Positions 14,001 to 19,499 of a stretch of DNA of 64,000 bases are shown one piece after another (within the stretch, counting starts at the first letter, position 1; every line of letters begins with the position of its first letter). The position numbers and the translations under genes are program-made. The stretch comes from Imbricaverruca yamaguchii. Lineage: Eukaryota; Arthropoda; Thecostraca; Neoverrucidae. The DNA is taken from contig JAOTOL010001616.1 in the NCBI GenBank assembly GCA_034440575.1, forward strand, positions 372,001 through 436,000, given 5' to 3'. The notes beneath the pieces were generated by a model. The model saw nothing but the letters and a program-made list of their open reading frames with translations. It ran no database searches and was not told the DNA's origin.

Positions 14001-17000
14001 ATTCTGTTTGAACTTAGCCAGTAAAAAATGGGTTGAGGTTGGACATTTCTCCTTAACCAAAGGACAGTAAATGAGGGAAATATGGCATTTGGTAAAACTC
14101 GGGTCACTGCTTAGTATAAAGTGGTGCAACTGGAACGAAACTGATACCCCAAACAGAATAACGTCGGCGACCTTTGCACTGTGACGGGATAAGTGACGGA
14201 GACTGCACTGTTCCAAATATCGACTGGCACCAGCACGATTACACGACTCAGTCAGGTCAGCGACAACAGTATCACAGGGAGCTGCTCAGCCCACTGACGT
14301 CGCCGGCCACCACCACCAGCGGCGACAGGCGCCTGGCACGGCGCGCCGGCCTCACCTGCGCCAGGATCACGTTCAGCCACTCGCAGGGCACCGGCGAGTG
14401 CGGCATCCTGGCGATCAGCAGGTCCACGAACAGCTCCAGCATGGTGACGATGCCATGGTGGATCTCCAGCGACCACGAGTAGACGGCGCTGTTGGTCAGC
14501 AGCTTGGTGAACGACTCCACCATCACCTGGGTGGTGAAGCGCCGACAGTTGTCGTCCACCTCTGCGAGACCTGGCGTTGGAGGGACGAATTGGTTGGTTA
14601 TTTGGGCTTAGGGGCGCATCGACTGCTTCGGTCATACAGCTCCCGTGGGGGGACGAATTAGTGTGTTGGCACCAGAGGTGGTATGTCAGACCTGGCGTTG
14701 GACGGACGGATTAGTTGTGCTGACACCAGGTGGGGCAAATGTCAGACCTAGCATTGCAGGAACTCGATGGTGTATTCGCACCACAGGGCACAGGGCCATA
14801 TCTGGCGTCTGAGGGACGAACTAATTATACTGACATCCGGGTGCGGCGCCCCAAAATTGCAGTTGTGTGCGAGACGACACCCCAGTCAGTCACCCTGCAT
14901 GTCACGTAAAGCGACCACGCACAAATATATGGAAGGAATGTGATTCAGTCAGAACCAAAATTAAGTCAATAAGCGATGCGGTCACCATAATGATACACAA
15001 GACTCCGTGGAGGATTGCAAACGCAGTGGGGCCCACATTGACCGCGCACGCCATAATTACAACTAAAATCTTCGTGTAGCAAGTCACAGACTCCACCAGC
15101 CCGTCAAGATATGACAACCGCACCACACGGACACCAACAAATTGCCACCAACACCAGCCAAGTATCACGGATGTCACCACGTCTGCCTCGGCGGCGGCTG
15201 GCTTGCTCTTGTTTTCCTCAGCGCAGCTGACTCGCTAGCCAGCGCCGACTAAGCGGCTGTGCAATGGCGGCGACGGCGACGCGCTCACAACAGGCTATCA
15301 TCGGCAGCCGACTACAATGGGCCGTGGAAGCGGTCCACGGTGGAGCCGAGGTCGGTGCTGGGCCGCTCAGCTAAGCATTCCTTGGACCCAGCAGTGACGC
15401 TCTTCTCAGTCCAGCCCAAGCTGCTCACTTTCCATTGGGAGCAGTGGACATGGTAGCAGCCAGGGCGGAAGGAAGCATCTAGCATACTGCCTGTCTGTCA
15501 TCGGAGGGGATTAATGTTAGTTATTAGGGGTTTAGTGCGCATCAACTGCAGTGGTTATACAGCGCCCATTCGGAGGGGATTAAGTCGTCCTGGCCAAATG
15601 TAGTGTTACACCCGACCACGTCCAGCGCGTTTTCATCCGGATTGCGCTGAAAGACGTCCCATTGCGGTACCGCGACGAAACGGAATGGAACGGAACGTGT
15701 TGACCCTGTATACGCTCGAGCGACGGTGCGAACAACGAATTGAGGATTTGCAGCGAGCCAACCGATTGTCAGCATGTTGCATCCAAGCGTGGTGACCACT
15801 GGCCTAGGTGGGATTTGTGGCACGTTGCCTTGCCAGCATGTTGTAGTCAAGCGTGGCGACCACCGACCTGCATCAGCTCTCCAGCAAGCTGCTTTGTCAG
15901 CACGTTGTATGTTTGTTTATTGGTTGGTTCACGACACACTTTATGCACATTCACGGCTAATGGCGCCGCCCACACTGTTTCGCCGGTGGGCCGCGGGATT
16001 GGGAAATGTCCTGAGTGGCGCTAGAGTCGAACCCGGGACCTTTGGTACCCATAGCCCGACACTTTAACCACTCGGCCATCCCCGCCCCTGTCAGCACGTT
16101 GTAGTCAAGCGCGGTAGCCACATATATACACGGGCTTTAGAGCACGATGTCTTATCATGCAGGGGCAATCCTGATAAGTGGCATCGCATCAGATGGTGGA
16201 CAGTAGCCGACAGCGAACCTTTGTTTCTACCACCAGGGACTCCCATACTCCTTCACCCGTAAGGTAAATTATTATATTTTCGACTCGCTTTGTTGTGCCT
16301 ACTCCACGACCACGCAACTCGTGTCCGCTCTCCGTATCCTTTTCTGCTCGAGCGTGTCATTACTGTTAAATGGGCATGATAATTGCATTCCACGAGGTAC
16401 ACATGCGTTTGCACAGAATGTCACGAACGCACCCACAGCTGATCCTTTTCATGACCCATTGTTCATCTAAATGTGTCGACCAATTTATGTTTCTGAGCTG
16501 CCTACAAATCCATCGCGGACAGTTAAAGCTAATCAATCGCCAAATGGGACCACGTCACGGACACAACCGAAATATCACTGCTTTTTCTTCCTTCTTTTCT
16601 TTTTTACATAAATTTAATCCGAATTGTTGCTGGGGTGGCTTGAGGAACCAGGGTTCTATTGCTAAGCGGAGCTTGTTGGGTGAACCCTGGCCCCACCACC
16701 CAATCCATGAACTCCATTTCAACGGCAGAATTTAGACCGAAAGTTTAACGCACCGCCAATGCACCGACACGGCCGCCCGGTAGCTCGCCCCGGCCTTATC
16801 GGGCCAGCTGCCAACTGAAACACCCGGCCGGGGGCCAAATGCGAGCGCGCGAAACGACTCGAAACCTGTGTCGCCAGTACAGGGGAGACCAGTGCAGGCC
16901 AGCGCTATAACCAACTGAGCTACCAGGGCGGCTATTACCGATTTCGATTCGCCACCTTTGGCACGGAAAACCCACTGTCCCACAATCACGTGCCAGCAAT

Positions 17001-19375
17001 ATTCCACAATTCATATCAACGGACACCTGGGTAACTGAATGCCATTTGGCAACAATTGGTGGCCAAGTACAACAGCAGCTGTCACCGGCTGCAAATCCGC
17101 GACAGCAAAGAAGTACAATGTGCTAACGAGGAGGAGGTAAAGGTGATCGGCCTTACGACGCGTCGACTACTTCAGGTCATATAGCGTCACCAATCTCTCC
17201 CGCCGACTGTTCGCGGGCGGAGGGTAGCAACAGGTGGGACTCGAACCCACAACCTTCCGGTTGGGAACGGGTACCTTACCCGTGAACAACTCGCGCCGCG
17301 GTGCGCTCCAGAGCGGGCTGGTCCCACCAGTGCATTCTTGTCATCGAAATGCAAGATGCCCGAGCGTGGACCGGGTCCGGCGCACCCACCTTCCTTGGCC
17401 AGCCGGGTGGCGGCCAGCAGACATTTTCCGAGCGACTCCTCCCGCTTGTAGGGGATCGACCACTGGTCTTTGCTGACCCTCCTCTCCAGCTGGAGAAGCT
17501 CGTCGTACGGGAACACCAGCGAATTGTCTTCGCTTCCCTGTGCACATTGGGGCAGCGGGTCAGCGCGAGGCCTAACCACTGTGCTGCTACGTAGGGTAAA
17601 TCCGGTCGTTCTTAATTTAGCACAAGACTATGCAGGCTTTTTTGTCTGATGGCATATCCGCACAACCGCTTGTTAGAATGCTACTAATGCTGTGCGATAG
17701 AATTTCGTGGGTATTCCATGGAATAAAACGTCAGCTGCAGCACTGTTTGGAGGACGTCAGTGGCATGTTTTGGAATGAAACGTCAGCGGCACTGTTTCGT
17801 GAAGCGTCAGATGGTTTTGTTCCGCTAAAACGTGGGCGGTACTACTCAGTGGGGCATCAGTGCCATTGGTCAGAGTAGAATGAGCTGCAATATGCAGTAG
17901 AACTCCGGCGGAACAGCATGTTAAGACTGGAGGCAATTGTCAGTGGTATCCTTTTGGGCAATGCATCTGCAGTAAGGGTTGGATTGGTAATTTGTAATCC
18001 TGGATGAGGAGAGGGAAAGTGGTGGGTGATCGAAGGCGAAGATATTTTTCTTCAGACCTGCGACATGAGAATTTCAGATTGCAATTCCAAATTAATCTTG
18101 GCTGTATTTTTCAGATCATACTTGCCATACCGTTTTGAACTAAATATTACTGGTAATTTTGGGTTAAAACTGCGATACTATTTGAGGATGAACTTTGCGG
18201 TATGACCATCGCAGTTGATGCGCCCCAAAGCCAATAACCCGAGGATGAACTTTAGCATCTTGGCTTTGTGGCAAGTCAGCGGTAGTACCCATGTTATAAC
18301 GCCAGCAGTATCATCTGACGGGATGCCATCGGCATCTACAAGTGGCAGAACACTGGCGGTAATTCCTGCGGTAAGACGAGTGTTGGCAATGAAGTCTGGC
18401 GGTCACCAACGTCACACCGTAGTAGGTATAGCTAACAGAGCAAACAGTACCACATGAAGAACAGGATGAAAACACAATGTAATAACGAACACTCCAGCAT
18501 CACACAAAAAAACACCATCCACACAGCATCGCAATATCGATCATAACACAGGCATGCATTGGCAAGGAAACGTGGAAATTTTGGTTGATAGCATGTGCTT
18601 GATACACATTGGAAATTGATAGCTCTCTTCCAGCCGGATCACAAGAACCAGCAGCCAACTGATCATCAACTTTCAACCAATCACGACATCAAGGACCAAG
18701 GAATATCAAGGATAATCCCTGCACCGAATACCAGTTCCTCCAAAACAACAATAACCAATATGCCTTCTTTATATTTTCCACCATAACTAAATTATATTTC
18801 GATATTGTTGCTTTACCTCTTTTTTATTTAAAAGCACAGATCTTCGCAAACTGAAACTTTGCTACTGAACACCATCCAATAACACCTCACCCGATAACAA
18901 TCACACTTTGTGATCTACTACTGGAACCACACCCACCCCTGGGTCATCACCCCAACACCAGGACTCATTGTTGGCCCGCCGCCCTTCAGGTTCTGCATCT
19001 CATTCCAGGATCTCTGATCACCTGGGATCACCACCAAGTCACCTTGGACCACCACATCACCCCAAGATCACAATCTTACCACCGGAGAGCACCACCGCCT
19101 GGAAACGCCACCTCGCCGTCGGGATCACCCACCTCAGACGACGCCATACGACTCGCGTCCACCTGATCGGTCTCGGCATAGCTGGCCGGTCCGGGCACGG
19201 CCAGCGCTCGTGACGTCGGTCGGTACTGGCTGCTGCGGAAGTTGTCGTCGGTGAGGAACACCACCGCCTCGGAGACGTCGTTCTTGGCCATGCGCAGTGC
19301 GGCGCGCACCTCCTCCTCGTCCGGGAAGCCCATGTCCAGCAGGATCTTGACGCTGTCCTCGTCGTCGCTCTCCAT
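741..19375 (-). CDS. USP24: USP24 orthologue, N-terminal 684 codons, 14 exons, 3' part outside window
   Basis: The gene encodes a very large cysteine deubiquitinase that removes ubiquitin from proteins in the nucleus and cytosol. Exons, in transcription order: 19375-19133, 17537-17390, 14561-14356, 13513-13409, 11930-11798, 10229-10117, 9482-9327, 8429-8318, 6964-6843, 6025-5936, 4153-3944, 2794-2663, 2203-2054, 872-741. All use AG acceptors and GT donors, and the phases fit at each junction. The spliced product aligns without gaps of note to vertebrate USP24: MESDDED start, UBA domain at about residues 7-44, then [48 protein letters not shown] and VPALR blocks. Human USP24 has about 2620 residues, so the UBL region and the USP catalytic domain lie beyond position 1. 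The paralogue USP9X fits less well. No frameshift or stop was seen. Confidence 0.93.
1735..2056 (-). repeat. Degenerate tandem array carrying copies of the exon 13 splice donor
   Basis: Reading the minus strand, the exon 13 end CACGGCGAG|GTCAGT recurs about 40 bases downstream (boundary near 2014). It then recurs in more diverged form near 1970 (GACGAG|GTGAGC), 1910 (GGCGAG|ATGAGT) and 1780. Intervening sequence (ATCGACATGGAGTT, CTAGTGCATA) is also shared. Unit lengths vary, roughly 40-70 bases. Confidence 0.8.
2054..2203 (-). CDS. USP24: USP24 exon 13
   Basis: Acceptor CTGCCCCCAG|GCGGCG, donor GAG|GTCAGT, phase 0 to 0, 50 codons. It encodes [32 protein letters not shown] and [10 protein letters not shown], matching DLKKNFEIVKLVTGS, ACHRLAAAVAG and LVDGRYTYRE. 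The donor region is copied several times downstream in a degenerate array. Confidence 0.93.
2344..2440. repeat. (TA)n microsatellite
   Basis: About 95 bases of near-perfect TA dinucleotide in the intron between USP24 exons 12 and 13. Confidence 0.97.
2663..2794 (-). CDS. USP24: USP24 exon 12
   Basis: Acceptor GTCGGCCAG|GTGCGG, donor AAG|GTGAGA, phase 0 to 0, 44 codons. It encodes [30 protein letters not shown] and SYIKMDK, collinear with SYIIKCIEDIK and VWVVPALRQLHEIT in USP24. It lacks the roughly 20-residue insert that vertebrate USP24 carries between these blocks. Confidence 0.93.
3107..3175. repeat. Short imperfect tandem repeat
   Basis: Overlapping copies of GCCGAAATGCC and GCCAATGCC, 6- and 12-bp periods. 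The flanking intron at 2795-3640 holds nothing else I recognise. Confidence 0.75.
3640..3814 (-). mobile_element. tRNA-derived SINE, family A, copy 1
   Basis: On the minus strand a tRNA-like head with a B-box-like GGTTCGAGTC is followed by a GC-rich body (GGCGTGAGAGGGTTGGCGAC) and a tail GAAACCAATAACCAACC. Other copies are at 11154-11311 and about 17143-17300. A degenerate tail-like fragment lies next to it at 3560-3632. Confidence 0.8.
3944..4153 (-). CDS. USP24: USP24 exon 11, with 5' portion tandemly duplicated upstream
   Basis: Acceptor CTGTGTTGCAG|AGCTGG, donor CGG|GTGAGA, phase 0 to 0, 70 codons (residues 477-546). It encodes [20 protein letters not shown], then [20 protein letters not shown], matching SWETESDRVRQKLLSLIGRI and VLDVLWELAHLPTL. 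The acceptor and about the first 84 exon bases are repeated about nine times in tandem on the 5' side. Only the copy nearest the donor continues into a full exon. Confidence 0.9.
4083..4960 (-). repeat. 94-bp tandem array of an intron-exon junction
   Basis: About nine units of 94 bp, 95-100% alike by eye. Each holds a CTGTGTTGCAG acceptor and the first part of USP24 exon 11 ([12 protein letters not shown] to RDPV), then joins directly to the next acceptor. The last, partial unit ends at about 4960, where unrelated intron sequence begins. Because 94 is not a multiple of three, all three frames are read in turn. The long ORFs over this array on both strands are artefacts. Confidence 0.93.
5030..5700 (+). 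mobile_element. TTAA-type AGGTCA repeat, family E, copy 1 (diverged)
   Basis: Collinear with 45365-46199: shared blocks include the GACGCTTTA.CGGAT region, ATTCTGGCTAAA, CAAAATGAACTCCCC, ATGTAAGTCGTGA, GGTGACATCAC and TCGTCGAG.GCTTTCCGATGA. No coding capacity. It fills most of the intron between exons 10 and 11. Confidence 0.75.
5718..5743 (-). mobile_element. 26-bp mini-retroposon (tail only)
   Basis: A 26-bp insert, on the minus strand ending in CCCTAATAACTAA, is flanked by exact 10-bp repeats ATGCTTCCAA at 5708-5717 and 5744-5753. It matches the 3' tail of the roughly 53-bp mini-elements at 12026 and 15515, so it looks like a 5'-truncated copy. Confidence 0.7.
5936..6025 (-). CDS. USP24: USP24 exon 10
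   Basis: This short 30-codon exon has acceptor CTCCACAG|GTGATG and donor CAG|GTCGGT, phase 0 to 0. The product, [18 protein letters not shown] then [11 protein letters not shown], aligns with VIENIHTIIAAAAVKFNS and QLNHLFVLIQK. It was found by homology and splice sites, because no long ORF marks it. Confidence 0.92.
6030..6842. other. USP24 intron 9, no recognisable feature
   Basis: Ordinary mixed-composition intron between exons 9 and 10. I see no repeat, exon or RNA gene in it. Confidence 0.6.
6843..6964 (-). CDS. USP24: USP24 exon 9
   Basis: Acceptor TTCACAG|GCAACA, donor CAG|GTACTG, phase 1 to 0. It encodes [19 protein letters not shown] and [14 protein letters not shown], nearly identical to NIDQAQYCDRIKGIIELLG and LSLDELTKIWKIQS. 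Confidence 0.95.
7125..7190. repeat. (TA)n microsatellite
   Basis: Interrupted TA dinucleotide repeat in the intron between exons 8 and 9. Confidence 0.95.
7294..7349 (-). mobile_element. Mini-retroposon, subtype A
   Basis: A 56-bp insert, reading on the minus strand GGGGCGCTGTATGACC to a TAACTAACTAA tail, flanked by 14-bp repeats CGAGCCTGAACCAG (7280-7293) and CGAACCTGAACCAG (7350-7363). The element can fold as a hairpin through GGGCGC and GCGTCC. Confidence 0.85.
7374..7660. repeat. Degenerate short repeats (GTGTGAGATATA and TTAGAGATTAGA types)
   Basis: Two decayed low-complexity arrays: GTGTGA-based to about 7450, then ATTAGA/GTTAGA-based to about 7650. They lead directly into the CAGAGA microsatellite. 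Confidence 0.85.
7681..8230. repeat. Compound (CAGAGC)n-(CAGAGA)n-(GA)n-(GGGAGA)n microsatellite
   Basis: Five CAGAGC units, about 45 CAGAGA units, about 60 bases of GA, then about 180 bases of GGGAGA. The successive unit changes suggest stepwise expansion by point mutation of the unit. Long ORFs here (QRQRQR, LSLSLS) are artefacts. Confidence 0.97.
8318..8429 (-). CDS. USP24: USP24 exon 8
   Basis: Acceptor TTGTCTCCTCAG|GAGATA, donor GAAG|GTAGGC, phase 0 to 1. It encodes [20 protein letters not shown] and [14 protein letters not shown], collinear with EVTKLIEDS and WLVENSVLSIALEG. The exon is about 90 bases from the end of a large purine-rich microsatellite. Confidence 0.93.
8430..9326. other. 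USP24 intron 7, no recognisable feature
   Basis: Unique-looking intron between exons 7 and 8. I see no repeats, exon or RNA gene. Confidence 0.55.
9327..9482 (-). CDS. USP24: USP24 exon 7
   Basis: Acceptor CTATTCAG|GACGGC, donor CAG|GTACGC, phase 0 to 0, 52 codons (residues 317-368). It contains [12 protein letters not shown] and [19 protein letters not shown], matching LLSAVKLLC and DILLRMLKSPHFSAKMNSL of USP24. Confidence 0.93.
9595..9655. repeat. G/A homopolymer-rich inverted repeat
   Basis: AAAAAAGGTTTGGGGGGG is followed within about 15 bases by its approximate complement CCAAACC...AAACCCCCCCCCC, giving a strong potential hairpin in the intron between exons 6 and 7. Confidence 0.8.
10117..10229 (-). 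CDS. USP24: USP24 exon 6
   Basis: Acceptor GGTGTGGACAG|GCCGCG, donor GAG|GTGAGG, phase 1 to 0. It encodes [20 protein letters not shown] and a helical run to DENKLNGE, collinear with GVCAEYLNSSVVQPML in USP24. The acceptor is copied several more times upstream in a tandem array (10219-10440). Confidence 0.88.
10219..10440 (-). repeat. About 49-bp tandem array carrying copies of the exon 6 acceptor
   Basis: Five units sharing CTGCCCACACCACA, CAGTCACAC and TACTGG on the plus strand. On the minus strand each gives GTGTGGGCAG|GCC, a copy of the exon 6 acceptor (GTGTGGACAG|GCC). The exon-proximal unit is the real acceptor. Confidence 0.88.
10500..11153. other. USP24 intron 5, proximal part, no recognisable feature
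   Basis: AT-rich unique-looking intron sequence. No exon or repeat recognised before the SINE at 11154. Confidence 0.5.
11154..11311 (+). mobile_element. tRNA-derived SINE, family A, copy 2, with 14-bp target duplication
   Basis: A tRNA-like head (GTGAGTTCGAGTCTCAC B box), body GCGTGAGAGACTGGCGACAC and tail AGAACCAATAACAAAC. It is flanked by AGACGTTCGACCGG (11140-11153) and AGACGTTGGACCGG (11312-11325), a 14-bp duplication with one mismatch. It lies antisense to USP24. Confidence 0.88.
11798..11930 (-). CDS. USP24: USP24 exon 5
   Basis: Acceptor GTCCGGCAG|GGCGGC and donor GTCG|GTGCGT, phase 0 to 1. It encodes [23 protein letters not shown] and SALLAPVG, equivalent to HGWVVDLVNKFGELGGFAAI in USP24. 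An acceptor about 37 bases further upstream (CTACACAG) would not fit the phase of exon 4, so I chose the inner one. Confidence 0.88.
12026..12082 (-). mobile_element. Mini-retroposon, subtype B
   Basis: A 57-bp insert, minus-strand GGGCGCTGTATAACCAC to a TAATAACTAACTAA tail, flanked by exact 15-bp repeats ATCTTGGGCACGCAG at 12011-12025 and 12083-12097. Confidence 0.9.
12098..13291. other. USP24 intron 4, no further feature recognised
   Basis: Mixed composition intron with a short CTACGCA/CTTCTACG-rich stretch near 12240-12380. No exon, RNA gene or transposon recognised. Confidence 0.5.
13305..13357 (-). mobile_element. Mini-retroposon, subtype A
   Basis: A 53-bp insert, minus-strand GGGCGCTGTATGACC to an AAATAACCAACC tail, flanked by AGCAGACTGAGAG (13292-13304) and AGCAGACTGAAAG (13358-13370). 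Confidence 0.9.
13409..13513 (-). CDS. USP24: USP24 exon 4
   Basis: Acceptor TGTGTGCAG|GCGTTT, donor AAG|GTCAGT, phase 0 to 0, 35 codons (residues 200-234). The product ([21 protein letters not shown]) is the less conserved linker equivalent to the VSQRNWAEVFGEGNMF stretch of USP24. The assignment rests on position, phase and moderate similarity. Confidence 0.82.
13514..14355. other. USP24 intron 3, no recognisable feature
   Basis: Contains three short CGCCAATTC-type repeats at 13730-13770 and otherwise unique-looking AT-rich sequence. Confidence 0.5.
14356..14561 (-). CDS. USP24: USP24 exon 3
   Basis: Acceptor TCTCGCAG|AGGTGG, donor CAG|GTGAGG, phase 1 to 0. It encodes about residues 131-199, including [21 protein letters not shown] and [16 protein letters not shown], matching the DENCRRF...LLTSSAVHKW...EIHEGI region of USP24. 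The acceptor is abutted upstream by a decayed array of about 56-bp units that a mini-retroposon interrupts. Confidence 0.93.
14562..14860 (-). repeat. About 56-bp degenerate tandem array next to the exon 3 acceptor
   Basis: Four units share AGACCTGGCGTTGGA, GGACGAATTAGT and GACACCAG blocks on the plus strand. The exon-proximal unit is split by the mini-retroposon at 14592. The array starts within 10 bases of the exon 3 acceptor. Confidence 0.8.
14592..14647 (-). mobile_element. Mini-retroposon, subtype A
   Basis: Minus-strand GGGAGCTGTATGACC to an AAATAACCAACC tail. Flanked by GGGACGAATT at 14582-14591 and 14650-14659. It inserted into a unit of the array beside exon 3, so it is younger than the array. 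Confidence 0.85.
15515..15569 (-). mobile_element. Mini-retroposon, subtype B
   Basis: A 55-bp insert, minus-strand GGGCGCTGTATAACCAC to a CTAATAACTAAC tail. Flanked by TCGGAGGGGATTAA at 15501-15514 and 15570-15583. Confidence 0.88.
15766..16125. repeat. About 62-bp tandem repeat split by a SINE
   Basis: Copies of CAGCATGTTG.A..CAAGCG followed by TGG.GACCAC occur at about 15770, 15834 and 16092. The SINE at 15910-16088 interrupts the last interval. Confidence 0.75.
15910..16088 (-). mobile_element. SINE, family B, copy 1, with 15-bp target duplication
   Basis: A 179-bp element. The minus strand begins GGGGCGGGGATGGCCGAGTG with a tRNA-like head (GGTTCGACTC-type B box) and ends in GTCGTGAACCAACCAATAAA. 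Exact 15-bp duplications TGTCAGCACGTTGTA lie at 15895-15909 and 16089-16103. Confidence 0.92.
16575..16942 (-). mobile_element. tRNA-derived SINE, family C, copy 1
   Basis: The minus strand opens with GCCGCCCTGGTAGCTCAGTT, a tRNA-like A box. A variable body follows, then a 3' part CAACAAGCTCCGCTTAGCAA and an A-rich tail. The same order of blocks occurs on the plus strand at 20368-20690. Confidence 0.85.
17143..17300 (-). mobile_element. tRNA-derived SINE, family A, copy 3
   Basis: Contains the head GGTTGTGGGTTCGAGTCCCA on the minus strand and the body with CGGCGGGAGAGATTGGTGAC. The distal tail is diverged. It adjoins USP24 exon 2 (17390) at its 5' side. Confidence 0.75.
17390..17537 (-). CDS. 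USP24: USP24 exon 2
   Basis: Acceptor TGTGCACAG|GGAAGC, donor GAAG|GTGGGT; enters in phase 0 and leaves in phase 1. Residues 82-131 contain the strongest identity block in the window, [18 protein letters not shown], almost unchanged from vertebrate USP24. A tRNA-like SINE lies just downstream in the intron at about 17143-17300. Confidence 0.93.
17690..18430. repeat. Diverged dispersed short repeats
   Basis: Recurrent CGTCAGCGGCACTGTTT, CAGCGGTA and GGATGAACTTT.GC blocks with irregular spacing suggest a very old minisatellite of about 20-35 bp. No coding signal is present. Confidence 0.5.
19133..19375 (-). CDS. USP24: USP24 exon 1: start codon and UBA domain
   Basis: Translation starts at ATG 19375-19373 (MESDDEDS), matching the start of vertebrate USP24. 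An in-frame ATG 39 bases upstream is less likely. Residues 7-44 form a UBA ubiquitin-binding domain with the MGF loop (ILLDMGF) and the helix-3 motif AVVFLTD. The remaining 37 residues are a polar linker ending in ASSE. The donor is GAG|GTGGGT at 19133. A second phase-0 donor, GAG|GTGGCG at 19112, would add seven residues. The 5' UTR and promoter are not resolved. Confidence 0.88.
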
Positions 19376-19499
19376 GGCGGCGGGTGCGGTGACGGAGGGT
19401 GTGTAATGGTGCACCCGGTGCGGTGGCGAGCTCGTCTGCTGCTACAGCCACATAGCACCATGCAGATGTCACCTGCTTCACATGATGGTGCTGTCAGAG

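Noticed and set aside
7294..15569. Telomere-like TTAGGG words in the mini-elements
   Set aside because: Single words within a defined consensus, not a tandem telomeric array.
741..19375. USP9X/fat facets as identity of the large gene
   Set aside because: Several exons align to USP9X too, but the UBA start, [25 protein letters not shown] and LVDG.Y blocks match USP24 clearly better.
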